Assembly: GCA_009731425.1 (NCBI GenBank)
Contig: AP018794.1
Span: 3,169,960 to 3,233,959 of the forward strand
Length of the DNA: 64,000 bases
Direction of reading: 5' to 3'
Source of the DNA: Lachnospiraceae bacterium KM106-2
GTDB taxonomy: Bacteria > Bacillota > Clostridia > Lachnospirales > Lachnospiraceae
Made by a program: the position numbers and the translations under genes. Numbering within the stretch: position 1 is the first letter of the stretch; each line of letters opens with the position of its first letter. The notes under the pieces were generated by a model that saw only the letters and a list, made by a program, of their open reading frames with translations, searched no databases and was not told the DNA's origin. Of the stretch, positions 17,300 to 27,153 are shown one piece after another.

Positions 17300-18559
17300 T
17301 TATTGATCGGTAATCTTTGCTGTGATTTTCTTCACCATGGTATCCATAAGTGATTGCATATTGGCTTTTGTTGCTTTTTTCTTCAACAAACTATCCGCAA
17401 ATACAGAGACTGGAGTCCAGTAATTAGCTCCTACTCTTTGTAACATTGAAAATTCAGATTGTTGAATTAATGCTTGGATCGCTGGTGATTCTTTTACTTT
17501 ATCAGAACTTGCTGCATCTTTATTACTTGGTCCCTGACCACGTTCTGTAAATCTTAATTCCTGATTCTCTTGATTTGTAATCCATTCTGCAAGTTTTGCT
17601 GCCCATTTTGAATTCTTTGAATAAGAATTCACACCAAGCATCTTATATCCAGCAAAGGAGGACATCTGCACTTGTTTACCAGCACATGTATATGTAGGGA
17701 GTTTTACCGCCGCATAATCATTGCCCCATATTTCTTGTAATGCATTAGCACTCCATACACCACTTACACCTGCAATGACGCTTCCATCTTTTGCCCCCGC
17801 AATTAGTCCGTCATCCCCTTTATTTGCAAATCCTGCATGATTTGCAATTGTAAGCATCGCATTTCCAATGTCAGTACCTTTGATATCACCTGTTTTCGCA
17901 TTCCAATTACAGAAATTAGTGATTCTATCTTCATTAATTCCTAGCTCCAAACCGGTATTTCCAAAAAAGGAGTATAGATACCAGCCAGATGACCAATCCA
18001 TTGTAACCTTTTTATTCTTAGATGCTGCTACGGATAACATCTTATCCAATGTCTTAACATCATCTTCTTTTAAATACTTCTTGTTATAATACATAAAATA
18101 TCCATTATCAGCGGTCATCGGATATGCATATAAACTACCATTGATAGATGCTGCCTCAATAGAACTATCAGAATTCTGTTTCTTTATCTGATCTGCATTT
18201 GCAATTGGCTCAATTAAGCCTGCTGCAGCTAATTCCATCAGCTGATCATCTGCAAATGCAAATATATCTCCAGCCTTACTTACATCTGCAAAAATGGTTG
18301 TTTTACATTCACCTTCATTAATCGCTTCTAGTGTAACATTCAACTTTACCTGATCTTTGTATTTTTCATTAAAACTGTCAATCATTGTCGTAAGTAATTG
18401 ATGATCATCCTTTGATCCCCACATAGTCAAAGAAACATCTTGAACCTTTTTACTTTCCTGCTGTACTTTGTTTTCAGTTTCATTTTTCTGTCCGCAACCG
18501 GTTAAACATACAATAGATAGGATTCCTACTGCTAATAATTTCAAGCCTCGTTTTCTCAT
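17300..18559 (-). CDS. Extracellular solute-binding lipoprotein, sugar-binding family
   Basis: A 419-residue MalE-like binding protein. The signal peptide ends in the lipobox CLTGC (Cys22 lipidated), followed by a charged linker and the family start [11 protein letters not shown]; later [18 protein letters not shown] and [11 protein letters not shown] are typical of carbohydrate-binding members. No ABC permease or ATPase genes flank it; instead a chemoreceptor follows by 25 bp. This suggests a sensory role, or sharing of a transporter encoded elsewhere. The ligand is unknown. Confidence 0.88.
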   Translation of the reverse strand: MRKRGLKLLAVGILSIVCLTGCGQKNETENKVQQESKKVQDVSLTMWGSKDDHQLLTTMIDSFNEKYKDQVKLNVTLEAINEGECKTTIFADVSKAGDIFAFADDQLMELAAAGLIEPIANADQIKKQNSDSSIEAASINGSLYAYPMTADNGYFMYYNKKYLKEDDVKTLDKMLSVAASKNKKVTMDWSSGWYLYSFFGNTGLELGINEDRITNFCNWNAKTGDIKGTDIGNAMLTIANHAGFANKGDDGLIAGAKDGSVIAGVSGVWSANALQEIWGNDYAAVKLPTYTCAGKQVQMSSFAGYKMLGVNSYSKNSKWAAKLAEWITNQENQELRFTERGQGPSNKDAASSDKVKESPAIQALIQQSEFSMLQRVGANYWTPVSVFADSLLKKKATKANMQSLMDTMVKKITAKITDQ

Positions 18560-18598
18560 TTGTATCCTTCCCCTTTTTCATTTATTTTCTCATCTTAT

Positions 18599-18625
18599 AT
18601 ATCGGCAGCATATTTTGTATAATTA
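18599..18625 (-). promoter_or_regulatory. Sigma-D (flagellar) type promoter of the binding protein-MCP operon
   Basis: Minus strand reads TAAT, 15-bp spacer, GCCGATAT (18606-18599), close to the sigma-28 consensus TAAA-N15-GCCGATAA. An additional sigma-A-like TATAAT lies at 18632-18637. Confidence 0.7.
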
Positions 18626-18683
18626 AGATGTATTATAGGGCTATGTGTCGTATGTTGTCATTTTAGTAAACCTATACAAATAT

Positions 18684-18721
18684 AAAAAAGGTACTAGAAC
18701 GTTTTATTCTAGTACCTTTTT
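18684..18721. terminator. Terminator after the citrate synthase gene
   Basis: GGTACTAGAA (18690-18699) pairs with TTCTAGTACC (18707-18716), with A-run before and T-run after. Confidence 0.85.
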
Positions 18722-18723
18722 GT

Positions 18724-20085
18724 CTATCTTTCTGATAATGGTATGTATGGTTTATGTTTTGCAACACTTTTATAAGCTGGGCGAATAATTTTACCCCCAT
18801 TAATAAGTTCCTCTAGCCGATGAGCACTCCAACCTGCAATCCTGGCAATTGCAAATATAGGAGTATACAGTTCTGTTGGGAGATCCAACATACTATAGAC
18901 AAATCCACTATAAAAATCTACATTGGCACTAACACCTTTGTATATCTTTCTTTCTTTCGCAATGACCTGTGGAGCCAATTGTTCCACTTTAGAATAAAGA
19001 GCAAACTCTTTTTGACGTCCTTTTTCTTCTGATAGACGCTCTACAAATTTCTTAAATACATTTGCTCTAGGATCTGATATGGAGTATACTGCATGCCCCA
19101 TTCCATAAATAAGACCAGTTCGGTCAAACGCTTGTTTATTGAGCAACGCACTTAAATATCGTTTAATTTCCTCTTCATCTTCCCAATCTTTCAAGTTTTC
19201 TTTCATATCATCAAACATTTTAATGACTTTAATATTAGCACCGCCGTGTTTTGGTCCTTTTAAAGAACCAAGCGCTGCTGCGATCGCTGAGTACGTATCT
19301 GTTCCAGAACTTGTTACCACATGATCTGTAAAAGTAGAATTGTTACCTCCACCATGCTCTGCATGAAGAACTAAAGCAATATCAAGAATTTTAGCTTCAA
19401 GCTTAGAATATTTACTATCCGGTCTTAAAATATGTAAAATGTTCTGCGCCGTAGATAATTCAGGGCTTGGTTGATGAATAAATAAACTCTGCCCATCATG
19501 ATAATGACGATAAGCTTGATAGCCATAAACAGATAGCAAAGGAAATAAAGCGATCAATTGAAGGCATTGTCGCAATACATTTTCCACTGATGTATCATCC
19601 GCATTCTCATCATAGGAATATAAGGTTAGCACGCTTCTTGCCAGTGTATTCATCATATCGCGGCTTGGTGCTGTCATAATAATATCCCGAACAAAACTAG
19701 TCGGAAGATCACGATAGGTCACTAATAGCTTTGTTAGTGTTGCAAGTTCATCCTTATTAGGAAGCTTACCAAAGAGAAGCAGATAGACTACTTCTTCATA
19801 CCCGAATCGATCCTCCTGAATAAATCCTTTCACGATCTCTTCCATGTCGACGCCCTGATAAAATAACTTTCCTTCGCAAGGTATCATATCATTATCGATA
19901 ATAGAATATGACCGAATCTCCGAGACTTCGGTTAATCCTGTCAAAACACCTTTTCCACTGATATCACGCAGTCCCCGCTTTACTTCATATTTGGTATAAA
20001 GTTCTGCATCAATCGCGAAATTCTTCTTACAATCCTTTGCTAATCTAAAAATGTTTTCATCCATTTGGGAAAACTTTTCTTGCAT
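18724..20085 (-). CDS. gltA: Citrate synthase
   Basis: Condenses acetyl-CoA and oxaloacetate to citrate (possibly propionyl-CoA as well). The 453-residue protein has the His-containing LHAEHGGGNNSTFT and GPKHGGAN motifs and a late conserved GMGHAVYSISDPRA. ATG 20085 is chosen because AAGGAGAG precedes it; ATG 20118 is in frame without a site. No other TCA genes adjoin, which fits an anaerobe using a partial cycle for glutamate synthesis. The 2-methylcitrate alternative cannot be excluded by sequence alone. Confidence 0.92.
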   Translation of the reverse strand: MQEKFSQMDENIFRLAKDCKKNFAIDAELYTKYEVKRGLRDISGKGVLTGLTEVSEIRSYSIIDNDMIPCEGKLFYQGVDMEEIVKGFIQEDRFGYEEVVYLLLFGKLPNKDELATLTKLLVTYRDLPTSFVRDIIMTAPSRDMMNTLARSVLTLYSYDENADDTSVENVLRQCLQLIALFPLLSVYGYQAYRHYHDGQSLFIHQPSPELSTAQNILHILRPDSKYSKLEAKILDIALVLHAEHGGGNNSTFTDHVVTSSGTDTYSAIAAALGSLKGPKHGGANIKVIKMFDDMKENLKDWEDEEEIKRYLSALLNKQAFDRTGLIYGMGHAVYSISDPRANVFKKFVERLSEEKGRQKEFALYSKVEQLAPQVIAKERKIYKGVSANVDFYSGFVYSMLDLPTELYTPIFAIARIAGWSAHRLEELINGGKIIRPAYKSVAKHKPYIPLSER

Positions 20086-20152
20086 TTGCAACTCTCCTTT
20101 CCTTATAATTTCACACATTAATTAACGAAAGTGATGTATAGTCATTTAAACT

Positions 20153-20161
20153 ATTATATCA
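20153..20161 (-). promoter_or_regulatory. Extended -10 promoter of citrate synthase
   Basis: Minus strand reads TGATATAAT (TATAAT at 20158-20153 with an upstream TG). The -35 region is poor. Confidence 0.5.
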
Positions 20162-20235
20162 TAAACAACTGTTCTTAACTAGAAATATTTGGGTAATTCA
20201 TGAATTTTTTAGAATATCGATCGCTATACAGAAAG

Positions 20236-20273
20236 AAGACTGTCACATAAGTATTTCGCCTATGGACAGTCTT
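20236..20273 (-). terminator. argF terminator
   Basis: AAGACTGTC (20236-20244) pairs with GACAGTCTT (20265-20273); a modest T-rich tract follows on the minus strand. Confidence 0.6.
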
Positions 20274-20287
20274 TCCTAAGAGTAAGA

Positions 20288-21223
20288 CTAGTTTCCTAAT
20301 GTTGCAACCATAACAGCTTTGATCGTATGCATTCGATTCTCTGCTTCGTCGAAAATAACATCTGCATGTTTTTCAAACAACTCCTCTGTTACTTCATTCC
20401 CCTTTACAGCTGGAAGGCAGTGCAACAAAATCGTCTGATCCTTTCCTGTCATCTGAAAGAGTTTATCATTTACTTGATAAGGCTTAAGCAATGTAACCCG
20501 TTCCGCTGCCTTATCTTCCTCTCCCATGGAACACCATACATCCGTATAGATCGCATCCGCTCCTTTTACTGCATCTAAATTCTCAGATAAGCTAATAGTA
20601 GCACCTGATTCCTTTGCGAATTCCTGACACTCGTTCACTAACTCATTTGATGGCCATAAACATTTTGGTGCAAGAATTGTAAAGTGAAGACCCATTTTTG
20701 AAGCACCGATCATAAGACTATTTGCCATATTATTACGACCATCCCCTACAAATACTAACTTAAGTCCCTCTAACTTACCAAATTGTTCTTGAAGAGTAAG
20801 GAAATCAGCAAGAATCTGAGTTGGATGATAAGTATCAGTAAGACCGTTCCAAACAGGTACCCCACTATACTCAGAAAGTTCATTTACTGTCTGCTGCTTG
20901 AATCCACGAAATTCAATTCCATCAAACATTCTGCCTAATACTCTAGCTGTATCTTTTACGCTCTCTTTATATCCCAGTTGAATATCATTAGTCCCTAAGT
21001 ACTCCGGATGTCCTCCTTCATCAATACAGCCAATAGTAAATGCGCATCTCGTTCTTGTAGAAGGCTTCTCAAAGATTAATGCAATATTCTTTCCCTTTAA
21101 ACTATTTCCGGTAATTCCGTTTTTCTTCTTTTCTTTTAAATCCTTTGCCAGTTCTAGAAAATAGGATATTTCTTCTTTGCTAAAATCTTTTAACGTCAAA
21201 AAACTTTTTCCTTTTAACTCCAT
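20288..21223 (-). CDS. argF: Ornithine carbamoyltransferase
   Basis: Makes citrulline from ornithine and carbamoyl phosphate in arginine synthesis. The 311-residue protein has carbamoyl-phosphate loop STRTR (55-59), HPTQ (133-136), ornithine-binding SMG (232-234) and HCLP (268-271), all intact. Start 21223 follows AAAGGG; the longer frame from 21283 would cover the operator region. Two palindromic ARG-box-like sites lie just upstream, so ArgR/AhrC repression by arginine is likely. A catabolic role (arcB) is less likely without arcA or arcC nearby. Confidence 0.93.
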   Translation of the reverse strand: MELKGKSFLTLKDFSKEEISYFLELAKDLKEKKKNGITGNSLKGKNIALIFEKPSTRTRCAFTIGCIDEGGHPEYLGTNDIQLGYKESVKDTARVLGRMFDGIEFRGFKQQTVNELSEYSGVPVWNGLTDTYHPTQILADFLTLQEQFGKLEGLKLVFVGDGRNNMANSLMIGASKMGLHFTILAPKCLWPSNELVNECQEFAKESGATISLSENLDAVKGADAIYTDVWCSMGEEDKAAERVTLLKPYQVNDKLFQMTGKDQTILLHCLPAVKGNEVTEELFEKHADVIFDEAENRMHTIKAVMVATLGN

Positions 21224-21248
21224 AACTGCACGCCCTTTCTGATATGTA

Positions 21249-21282
21249 AGTATATTTATACTTTTATTTGTATGTTTATACA
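21249..21282 (-). promoter_or_regulatory. Pair of ARG-box-like operators before argF
   Basis: Two 14-bp near-palindromes, AGTATATTTATACT (21249-21262) and TGTATGTTTATACA (21269-21282), centres 20 bp apart, the geometry of ArgR hexamer sites. A -35-like TTGACA lies on the minus strand at 21308-21303, so the boxes would cover the -10/start region. Confidence 0.65.
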
Positions 21283-21338
21283 TTAACCCATTTATTTCCT
21301 TCTGTCAAGTATTAAATTACTTAGGGCTCATTTTGGAC

Positions 21339-21486
21339 ATAAAGAACAAAGAGTTCAACTTGCCGAACGCGATCACAAAGCGATAATCTCATCCCGCGTG
21401 AGTGTGCATCTTGGCTTACTTCTTTTTTAGAAAGCCTTTTTTACTTTATAGGGGACTGTAACGCAATTTCCTATAAAGTAAAAAAA
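21339..21486. repeat. Dispersed intergenic repeat, copy A
   Basis: Closely matches 34087-34246: shared words ATAAAGAACAAAGAGTT, GCCGAACGCGATCACAAAG, GCGTGAGTG and GCATCTTGGCTT, ending in a hairpin (TTACTTTATAGG 21441-21452 with CCTATAAAGTAA 21470-21481). A short stub of the family occurs at 54463. No gene inside. Confidence 0.85.
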
Positions 21487-21517
21487 CAGCCATGGTTCAA
21501 TATATGACCATGGCTGT
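21480..21517 (-). terminator. Terminator after the SPFH gene
   Basis: ACAGCCATGGT (21486-21496) pairs with ACCATGGCTGT (21507-21517); the minus strand then runs into seven T. Confidence 0.85.
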
Positions 21518-21531
21518 TCTGTTTATACTGA

Positions 21532-22461
21532 TTATTTTTCAGATGCAACTTCTGTAATTGATTTTACTAAGCCTGCAACTCCCTGAATTTCAGATGGGAT
21601 AATAATCTTCGTTGCTTTACCATCAGCTGCTTTCGCAAATGCTTCTAAGCTCTTTAATGTAATAACCTGAGCGGATGGATCTGATTCGTTTAAGAAACGA
21701 ATACCTTCTGCATTGGCTTTTTGAACAGTCTCGATAGCTGCTGCCTGACCTTCTGCTTCACGAATCGTTGCTTCTTTCTTAGCTTCCGCACGTAAGATTG
21801 CAGCTTCCTTCTCAGCTTCTGCTTCAAGAATAACTTCTTGTTTCTTACCTTCTGCAACAAGGATTGTAGATTTCTTCTCACCTTCTGCTCTAAGAATAGA
21901 TTCTCTTCGTTCACGCTCTGCCTTCATCTGTTTCTCCATTGCATCCTGAATAGCTGCTGGAGGAATGATATTCTTAAGTTCAACACGGTTAACTTTAATA
22001 CCCCAAGGATCTGTTGCAACATCAAGAGATACTCTCATCTTTGTGTTAATGATCTCTCTAGATGTTAAAGTCTCATCTAATTCAAGATCACCGATGATAT
22101 TTCTTAATGTAGTAGCTGTTAAGTTCTCAATTGCCATAATTGGATTCTCAACACCATATGCAAATAACTTAGGATCTGTGATCTGATAAAATACAACCGT
22201 ATCAATTCTCATTGTTACGTTATCTTTCGTAATAACAGGTTGTGGCGCAAAATCTACAACTTGCTCTTTTAATAATACTCTCTTTGCTACTCTATCGATA
22301 AATGGTACTTTGAAATGAATACCTACATTCCAAGTTCCTTGATATCCACCAAGACGTTCTACAATATATGCATGTGCTTGTGGTACCACTTTAATACATG
22401 ATGATACAACTAATAACGCTAAAACTAAAAATACAATAAAAATAATAGCTCCTTCGCCCAT
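21532..22461 (-). CDS. SPFH/Band 7 (stomatin-like) membrane protein
   Basis: A 309-residue protein with one N-terminal membrane segment (about 4-24), the SPFH/PHB domain (VPQAHAYIVERLGGY through DPWGIKVNRVELKNI) and a long alanine/glutamate coiled coil of ~11-residue repeats (about 175-245). The pattern is QmcA-like. Such proteins form large ring- or cage-like assemblies that organise membrane microdomains and can restrain proteases. It directly abuts an NfeD-family gene, the conserved SPFH-NfeD pairing. Confidence 0.92.
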   Translation of the reverse strand: MGEGAIIFIVFLVLALLVVSSCIKVVPQAHAYIVERLGGYQGTWNVGIHFKVPFIDRVAKRVLLKEQVVDFAPQPVITKDNVTMRIDTVVFYQITDPKLFAYGVENPIMAIENLTATTLRNIIGDLELDETLTSREIINTKMRVSLDVATDPWGIKVNRVELKNIIPPAAIQDAMEKQMKAERERRESILRAEGEKKSTILVAEGKKQEVILEAEAEKEAAILRAEAKKEATIREAEGQAAAIETVQKANAEGIRFLNESDPSAQVITLKSLEAFAKAADGKATKIIIPSEIQGVAGLVKSITEVASEK

Positions 22462-22899
22462 TTAGTTCTCCTCCTTAATTTTGATGACAATTGCCTTAAC
22501 ACCTTTAATATCAACAATCTTGACAATAGTGCCTGCATCAATAATCTCATTGCTTCGAGAGCGTGCGGTCCATCTTAATCCATTAATGGTAATAGCTCCC
22601 TCTGCCTTAATATTATTGATTACTTCTGTTACAGTTGCCTGCTGTCCAATCAAGCTCTCACTATTTGTTGCGACTCTGCCATTATTAAAATACTTTAATG
22701 CAATTGGTCGTGTAAAGAATAATAGTACTAAAGAAACTACAACAAATACCGTAACCTGAATTGCAATACTAGCACCTAATAATGCCATGATAAACGAAAC
22801 TAATGCGCCAGCTGCGAACCATATTGTTGTAAGGCCAAGTGTTATGATTTCAATTACAAGTAACACAGCCATAGCTATTAGCCAATAGATAGCTCCCAT
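22462..22899 (-). CDS. NfeD-like membrane protein
   Basis: A 145-residue short-type NfeD: two or three hydrophobic segments in the first ~75 residues, then a cytoplasmic OB-fold domain (about 85-145). It lacks the serine-protease domain of long NfeD proteins. The start at 22899 follows GGGGAGG with correct spacing; the longer frame from 22932 covers that site. It ends immediately before the SPFH gene, implying translational coupling. Family members are partners of SPFH proteins. Confidence 0.88.
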   Translation of the reverse strand: MGAIYWLIAMAVLLVIEIITLGLTTIWFAAGALVSFIMALLGASIAIQVTVFVVVSLVLLFFTRPIALKYFNNGRVATNSESLIGQQATVTEVINNIKAEGAITINGLRWTARSRSNEIIDAGTIVKIVDIKGVKAIVIKIKEEN

Positions 22900-22973
22900 G
22901 ATAGGACCTCCCCTTTGTCTTAATTCAGTCATTTATATGACTAAACTAATATTACAGCAAAATATACCATTTA

Positions 22974-25900
22974 TCAAGTTTCATCTAAAATCTCTAATTC
23001 TTCTTCACTGATTTTCTTGAAATGACGTCTATTTAGGATATCGTACATAACAGGGACTACAAATAAAGTCATGATCGTTGCATATATTAATCCGCCGATT
23101 GTAACAATTGCAATTGGCTGCATCATGTCAGATCCCATTCCTTTTGCAAGAGCCATAGAAGATAATCCAAGTACTGTCGTTAACGCTGTCATTAAAATTG
23201 GTCTCATACGAACTTTACCTGCCTCTACAATTGCCTCTCGTTTCTCCATACCATCTAATCTTAACTGATTAATATAATCAACCAATACAATACCATTATT
23301 AACAACAATACCAGAAAGCATAACAAATCCGATCATAGAAATAACACTAACTTCCATTCCAGTTAACCATAAACCAAGGAAACCTCCGGTAAATGCCAAT
23401 GGAATTGTAAATAATACAATGAATGGTGATAATAATGATTGGAACTGTGCAACCATAATAAGATAAATAAATACGACTGCTAATAATAACATTTTTACTA
23501 ACTCGCCTAAAGATTCGTTAATTGTCTCATTCTCACCAGTAAATTCAAGTTCATAACCATTTGGAAGAGAATAATTCTTAAATTCCTTTTCTACTTTCTG
23601 ACTAACCAAACCAATATTATATCCGTCTTTAATCTGAGCTGCTACATCGATATAACGAGTGGATGAGCTTCGTCTAATACTAGAAAGGCTGGTTGCTTCT
23701 TTAAATGTTGCAACGTCACTTAATTTAACACTTATTTCTGCACCTGTTTGATCCTTTGTCTTGATCACGTGCTTTTTCAATTTCTTTCTTGTAAGTTTAC
23801 TTGTTCCTTCATTTGCAACATTGACATCATACTCGTCTCCGCTTTGTGATAATGTCGTAGCTGTTGTAGACTCTGTTAGAAGTGTCTTAATATCAGAATA
23901 GATTGTAGCTACTGTAAGACCTTTTTTAGCTGCCTTCGCTTTATCTACTACAATTCTAAATTCATCGCTTGGATGATCGATTCCGTCAGATACCTCTTTT
24001 GTACCTTCTACTTTCTTTAATTTCTTCGCTACATCTTTTGCAATCTTTTGTAACTCATCTAGATCTGTACCTGTAACACGTACAGAAATTCCAGAACCTC
24101 CAAGTGAACTCATATCCATGGATGAACCTTCTGCTGTTACTTTTCCCTTGATTCCTTTACATGCAGTTTCAATTTCTTTTGCAATTTCAATTGATGTCTT
24201 CTTTTTATCTTCCTTTAACAATACATATAAAGACGCTGTCTCAACATTATCGGAAGCTGATGACATAGACATACTATTTCCATTACCCGACATAGCACCA
24301 ACTTTATCAACACCATCGATCTTCTCAATTCGTTTCATTGCCTCATTAGCAGATTTCTTCGTATCCTTTAATAAGCTTCCTTCTGGCATTGTCAATGTAG
24401 CTGTAATCTGAGTACTATCCATATCTGGCATAAATGCAGTACCCTGACGAACTGCTCCTACGATACTTCCAACTAAAATAATTACTACTGCAAGAAGCAT
24501 TAAAAATCTATGTTTTAATACTTTACGAATTACAACATCATATCCATTGATCAAGGCATCTAATACTCTATGCTTCTTCTCTTTCGTATTCTTAAGCATT
24601 CTTGATGACATCATCGGAACTAATGTTAACGCTACAATTAAACTTGCTCCTAATGAGTATGCGATTGTAAGCGCCATATCAGTAAATAACTGTTTTGTAA
24701 TACCTTTTACGAATACGATTGGCAAGAATACACAGATCGTTGTAAGAGTAGATGCAATAATAGCTCCTGCTACTTGAACCGCACCGGTTACTGCTGCCTT
24801 AATTGCTGATACCCCTTTATTTCTAAGTCGGTAAATATTTTCAATTACAACAACCGAGTTATCAACTAACATTCCGACACCTACCGCAAGTCCGGATAAC
24901 GATATGATATTTAATGTAATTCCACTAAAATACATTAAAATAATAGCCACCATTACACTGATCGGTATCGAACATGCAATAATAAAGGTTGGTTTGATAT
25001 CTCGTAAGAAGATAAACAGAATAATAATAGCAAGAATTCCACCAACAAGAAGATTATTTAATACAGAATCCACAACCATGTTGATATAAATTCCCTGATC
25101 CATCAGATAAGTAGCACCAAGTCCCTTCTTATCTTTCTCTAAACTGCTTAACTTATCTTTTACTTTTTGAGATACTGCTGCAGTCGAATAGTTATTCTGT
25201 TTTTGAATTGATAAAAGGACTGCATCATTACCATTTACTTTTGCATAAATTTCATCCGCATTGCTTGTTTCAAACACATCTGCAACATCAGAAAGCTTAA
25301 CATTTCTGAGTCCATCAACTTTAAGATCAAATAGAACCATGTTCTTAAGTTCTTTCATCGATTTGATCTTATCTCCAACTCGAACCATATACTTATCATC
25401 GCCTTCGGTAACATAACCGGCTGGCATTGAGAAGTTTTGTGCCTTAAGTAAATTGCTGACCATATCACTTGTAATGGTATTATCTACATTGGCACTATCT
25501 AAAGCTGTCTCTTTCTGCTTTTCAAACTCTGAAGTTTGATTCGATAATTCTTTCTGTCCGTCTTTAATTTGACTAGATGCATCATTTAACTTAGATGTAG
25601 TTTCTGTCTTTGTTTTATTTAATTTTTCTTCTTGTTGTGCTAATGCAGTCTTCCCTGTAGTTACTTGCGTTTTACCAGAAGCCAACTGCTTTCTTGCTTT
25701 TGTGATCGCAGTCTTTCCTTGTGCAATTTGAGTTCTTGCAGTCTTAATCTCTTTCTTTCCTGCCGTCACTTGCTCACGTGAAGTCTGAATCGTCTTCAAT
25801 GAATTATTTAAAGTCTCTTTCTGAGTCTCTAATTCTTCTTTCTTTGTATTAAGCTCTGAAATACCCTTATTTACTGTTGCTAAATTGGCATTTAAGGATT

Positions 25901-26972
25901 GTAACATTGCATTTTTTTCTACTTCAGTTAAAGAAGTCTGATTCATTGTCTGCTGAATTGATGCTTCAATTGAAGTCTTATTGACTACTAATTTAGTATA
26001 CTGCTCTTCCAAAGTAGCTATTGCTGCATTAACTGTCTTAAGTCCTTCTTTTGCCTTCTTTTCTCCTTCTTTCGTTTCCTTAGAAGATAGCTTCTTTTCC
26101 GCTTCTTTTAATTCTTTTTCCTTTGCATCTAGCTGCTTTTCACTTGTTTTAAGTTCTGTCTCTTTCTTATTCAGTTCGGCTTCACTATTGCTGATCTGAA
26201 TTTCCGATAACAATAACTGTAGCTTTGCATCAGAGATTTTGCTTTCTCCCTGTGCGATTCCACTATTAAAGCTATCTGTCTGAGAAGTTACTTTCTTTTC
26301 TCCATCGTCTAACTTATCTTTTGCAGAATCAATCTTATCTGAAGCCTTATCCATCTTCTTTTGTACTGATTCTTTCAGCTTTTTATTTATTTTATCGATC
26401 TTCTTTTGATTAATTACAACATTTACACTATGATCGATCAATCCTGTTCCAGTAACACTTGCAACACCTTCTACACTTTCCAGACTTGGAATTACTTTAT
26501 CATTCACATACTGTGATAACTCCTTAGAAGACATTCCTTTTACATCAACTGCTGCTGTTATGATTGGAAGCATATCCGGATTTAACTTCATGATCGTCGG
26601 AGTTCCAATCTCATCTTTCCAATTGGCGCTAGCTAGATCTAACTTTTCTCGAATATCAATGGTAACTGCATCCATGTTAACAGAATCATTAAATTCTAGA
26701 ATAACCATTGATACGTTTTCATTACTAACTGAGCTAACATCCTTAATATTATTGATGGTAGCCATTGATTGCTCAACCGGCCTTGTAACCGTCTGTTCAA
26801 CTTCCTCTGGACTTGCACCAACATAAGTTGTCATAACGATCGCATATGGCAGATCAATACTTGGCAGTAAGTCTGGCGTCATTTCTGTAAAGGTTACCAC
26901 ACCTAAGATAATAGCCAATACCACTGCTACCACAACGGTGTAAGGTTTTTTCACACTTAATTTTGATAACAT
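22974..26972 (-). CDS. RND-family efflux transporter with a large coiled-coil insertion
   Basis: A 1332-residue proton-driven exporter of the HAE-1/SwrC type. The N-terminal membrane segment, porter motifs (TTYVGASPEEVEQTVTRPVEQ) and central transmembrane block (VVVIENIYRLRNKG) are canonical, and the C-terminal half is complete. The odd feature is residues ~196-495 (bases 25488-26387), a Lys/Glu/Gln-rich, mostly helical stretch inserted between the VVINQKKIDKINKKL strand and the conserved LLKAQNFSMPAG helix of the porter domain. Without it the protein has the usual ~1030 residues. No membrane-fusion adaptor gene adjoins. The substrate is unknown. Confidence 0.9.
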   Translation of the reverse strand: MLSKLSVKKPYTVVVAVVLAIILGVVTFTEMTPDLLPSIDLPYAIVMTTYVGASPEEVEQTVTRPVEQSMATINNIKDVSSVSNENVSMVILEFNDSVNMDAVTIDIREKLDLASANWKDEIGTPTIMKLNPDMLPIITAAVDVKGMSSKELSQYVNDKVIPSLESVEGVASVTGTGLIDHSVNVVINQKKIDKINKKLKESVQKKMDKASDKIDSAKDKLDDGEKKVTSQTDSFNSGIAQGESKISDAKLQLLLSEIQISNSEAELNKKETELKTSEKQLDAKEKELKEAEKKLSSKETKEGEKKAKEGLKTVNAAIATLEEQYTKLVVNKTSIEASIQQTMNQTSLTEVEKNAMLQSLNANLATVNKGISELNTKKEELETQKETLNNSLKTIQTSREQVTAGKKEIKTARTQIAQGKTAITKARKQLASGKTQVTTGKTALAQQEEKLNKTKTETTSKLNDASSQIKDGQKELSNQTSEFEKQKETALDSANVDNTITSDMVSNLLKAQNFSMPAGYVTEGDDKYMVRVGDKIKSMKELKNMVLFDLKVDGLRNVKLSDVADVFETSNADEIYAKVNGNDAVLLSIQKQNNYSTAAVSQKVKDKLSSLEKDKKGLGATYLMDQGIYINMVVDSVLNNLLVGGILAIIILFIFLRDIKPTFIIACSIPISVMVAIILMYFSGITLNIISLSGLAVGVGMLVDNSVVVIENIYRLRNKGVSAIKAAVTGAVQVAGAIIASTLTTICVFLPIVFVKGITKQLFTDMALTIAYSLGASLIVALTLVPMMSSRMLKNTKEKKHRVLDALINGYDVVIRKVLKHRFLMLLAVVIILVGSIVGAVRQGTAFMPDMDSTQITATLTMPEGSLLKDTKKSANEAMKRIEKIDGVDKVGAMSGNGNSMSMSSASDNVETASLYVLLKEDKKKTSIEIAKEIETACKGIKGKVTAEGSSMDMSSLGGSGISVRVTGTDLDELQKIAKDVAKKLKKVEGTKEVSDGIDHPSDEFRIVVDKAKAAKKGLTVATIYSDIKTLLTESTTATTLSQSGDEYDVNVANEGTSKLTRKKLKKHVIKTKDQTGAEISVKLSDVATFKEATSLSSIRRSSSTRYIDVAAQIKDGYNIGLVSQKVEKEFKNYSLPNGYELEFTGENETINESLGELVKMLLLAVVFIYLIMVAQFQSLLSPFIVLFTIPLAFTGGFLGLWLTGMEVSVISMIGFVMLSGIVVNNGIVLVDYINQLRLDGMEKREAIVEAGKVRMRPILMTALTTVLGLSSMALAKGMGSDMMQPIAIVTIGGLIYATIMTLFVVPVMYDILNRRHFKKISEEELEILDET

Positions 26973-27053
26973 AATACCCTCCTAATTTTATCCTCTTATC
27001 CTTTATGATCCCGCTGAAACCTTATATCCCAAAAGGCTCTATTGAAGCAGGCC

Positions 27054-27086
27054 ATAAAAAAATCCCAACCAAATTGGTTGGGATTT
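27054..27086 (-). terminator. Terminator of the ktr operon
   Basis: AAATCCCAACC (27060-27070) and GGTTGGGATTT (27076-27086) pair; the minus strand continues into a T-run. Confidence 0.9.
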
Positions 27087-27153
27087 GATTTTATCCTAAT
27101 TATAGAAATGAATGCATATCCTGTCAAACAAATATTCATTAAATTTTCATAAA

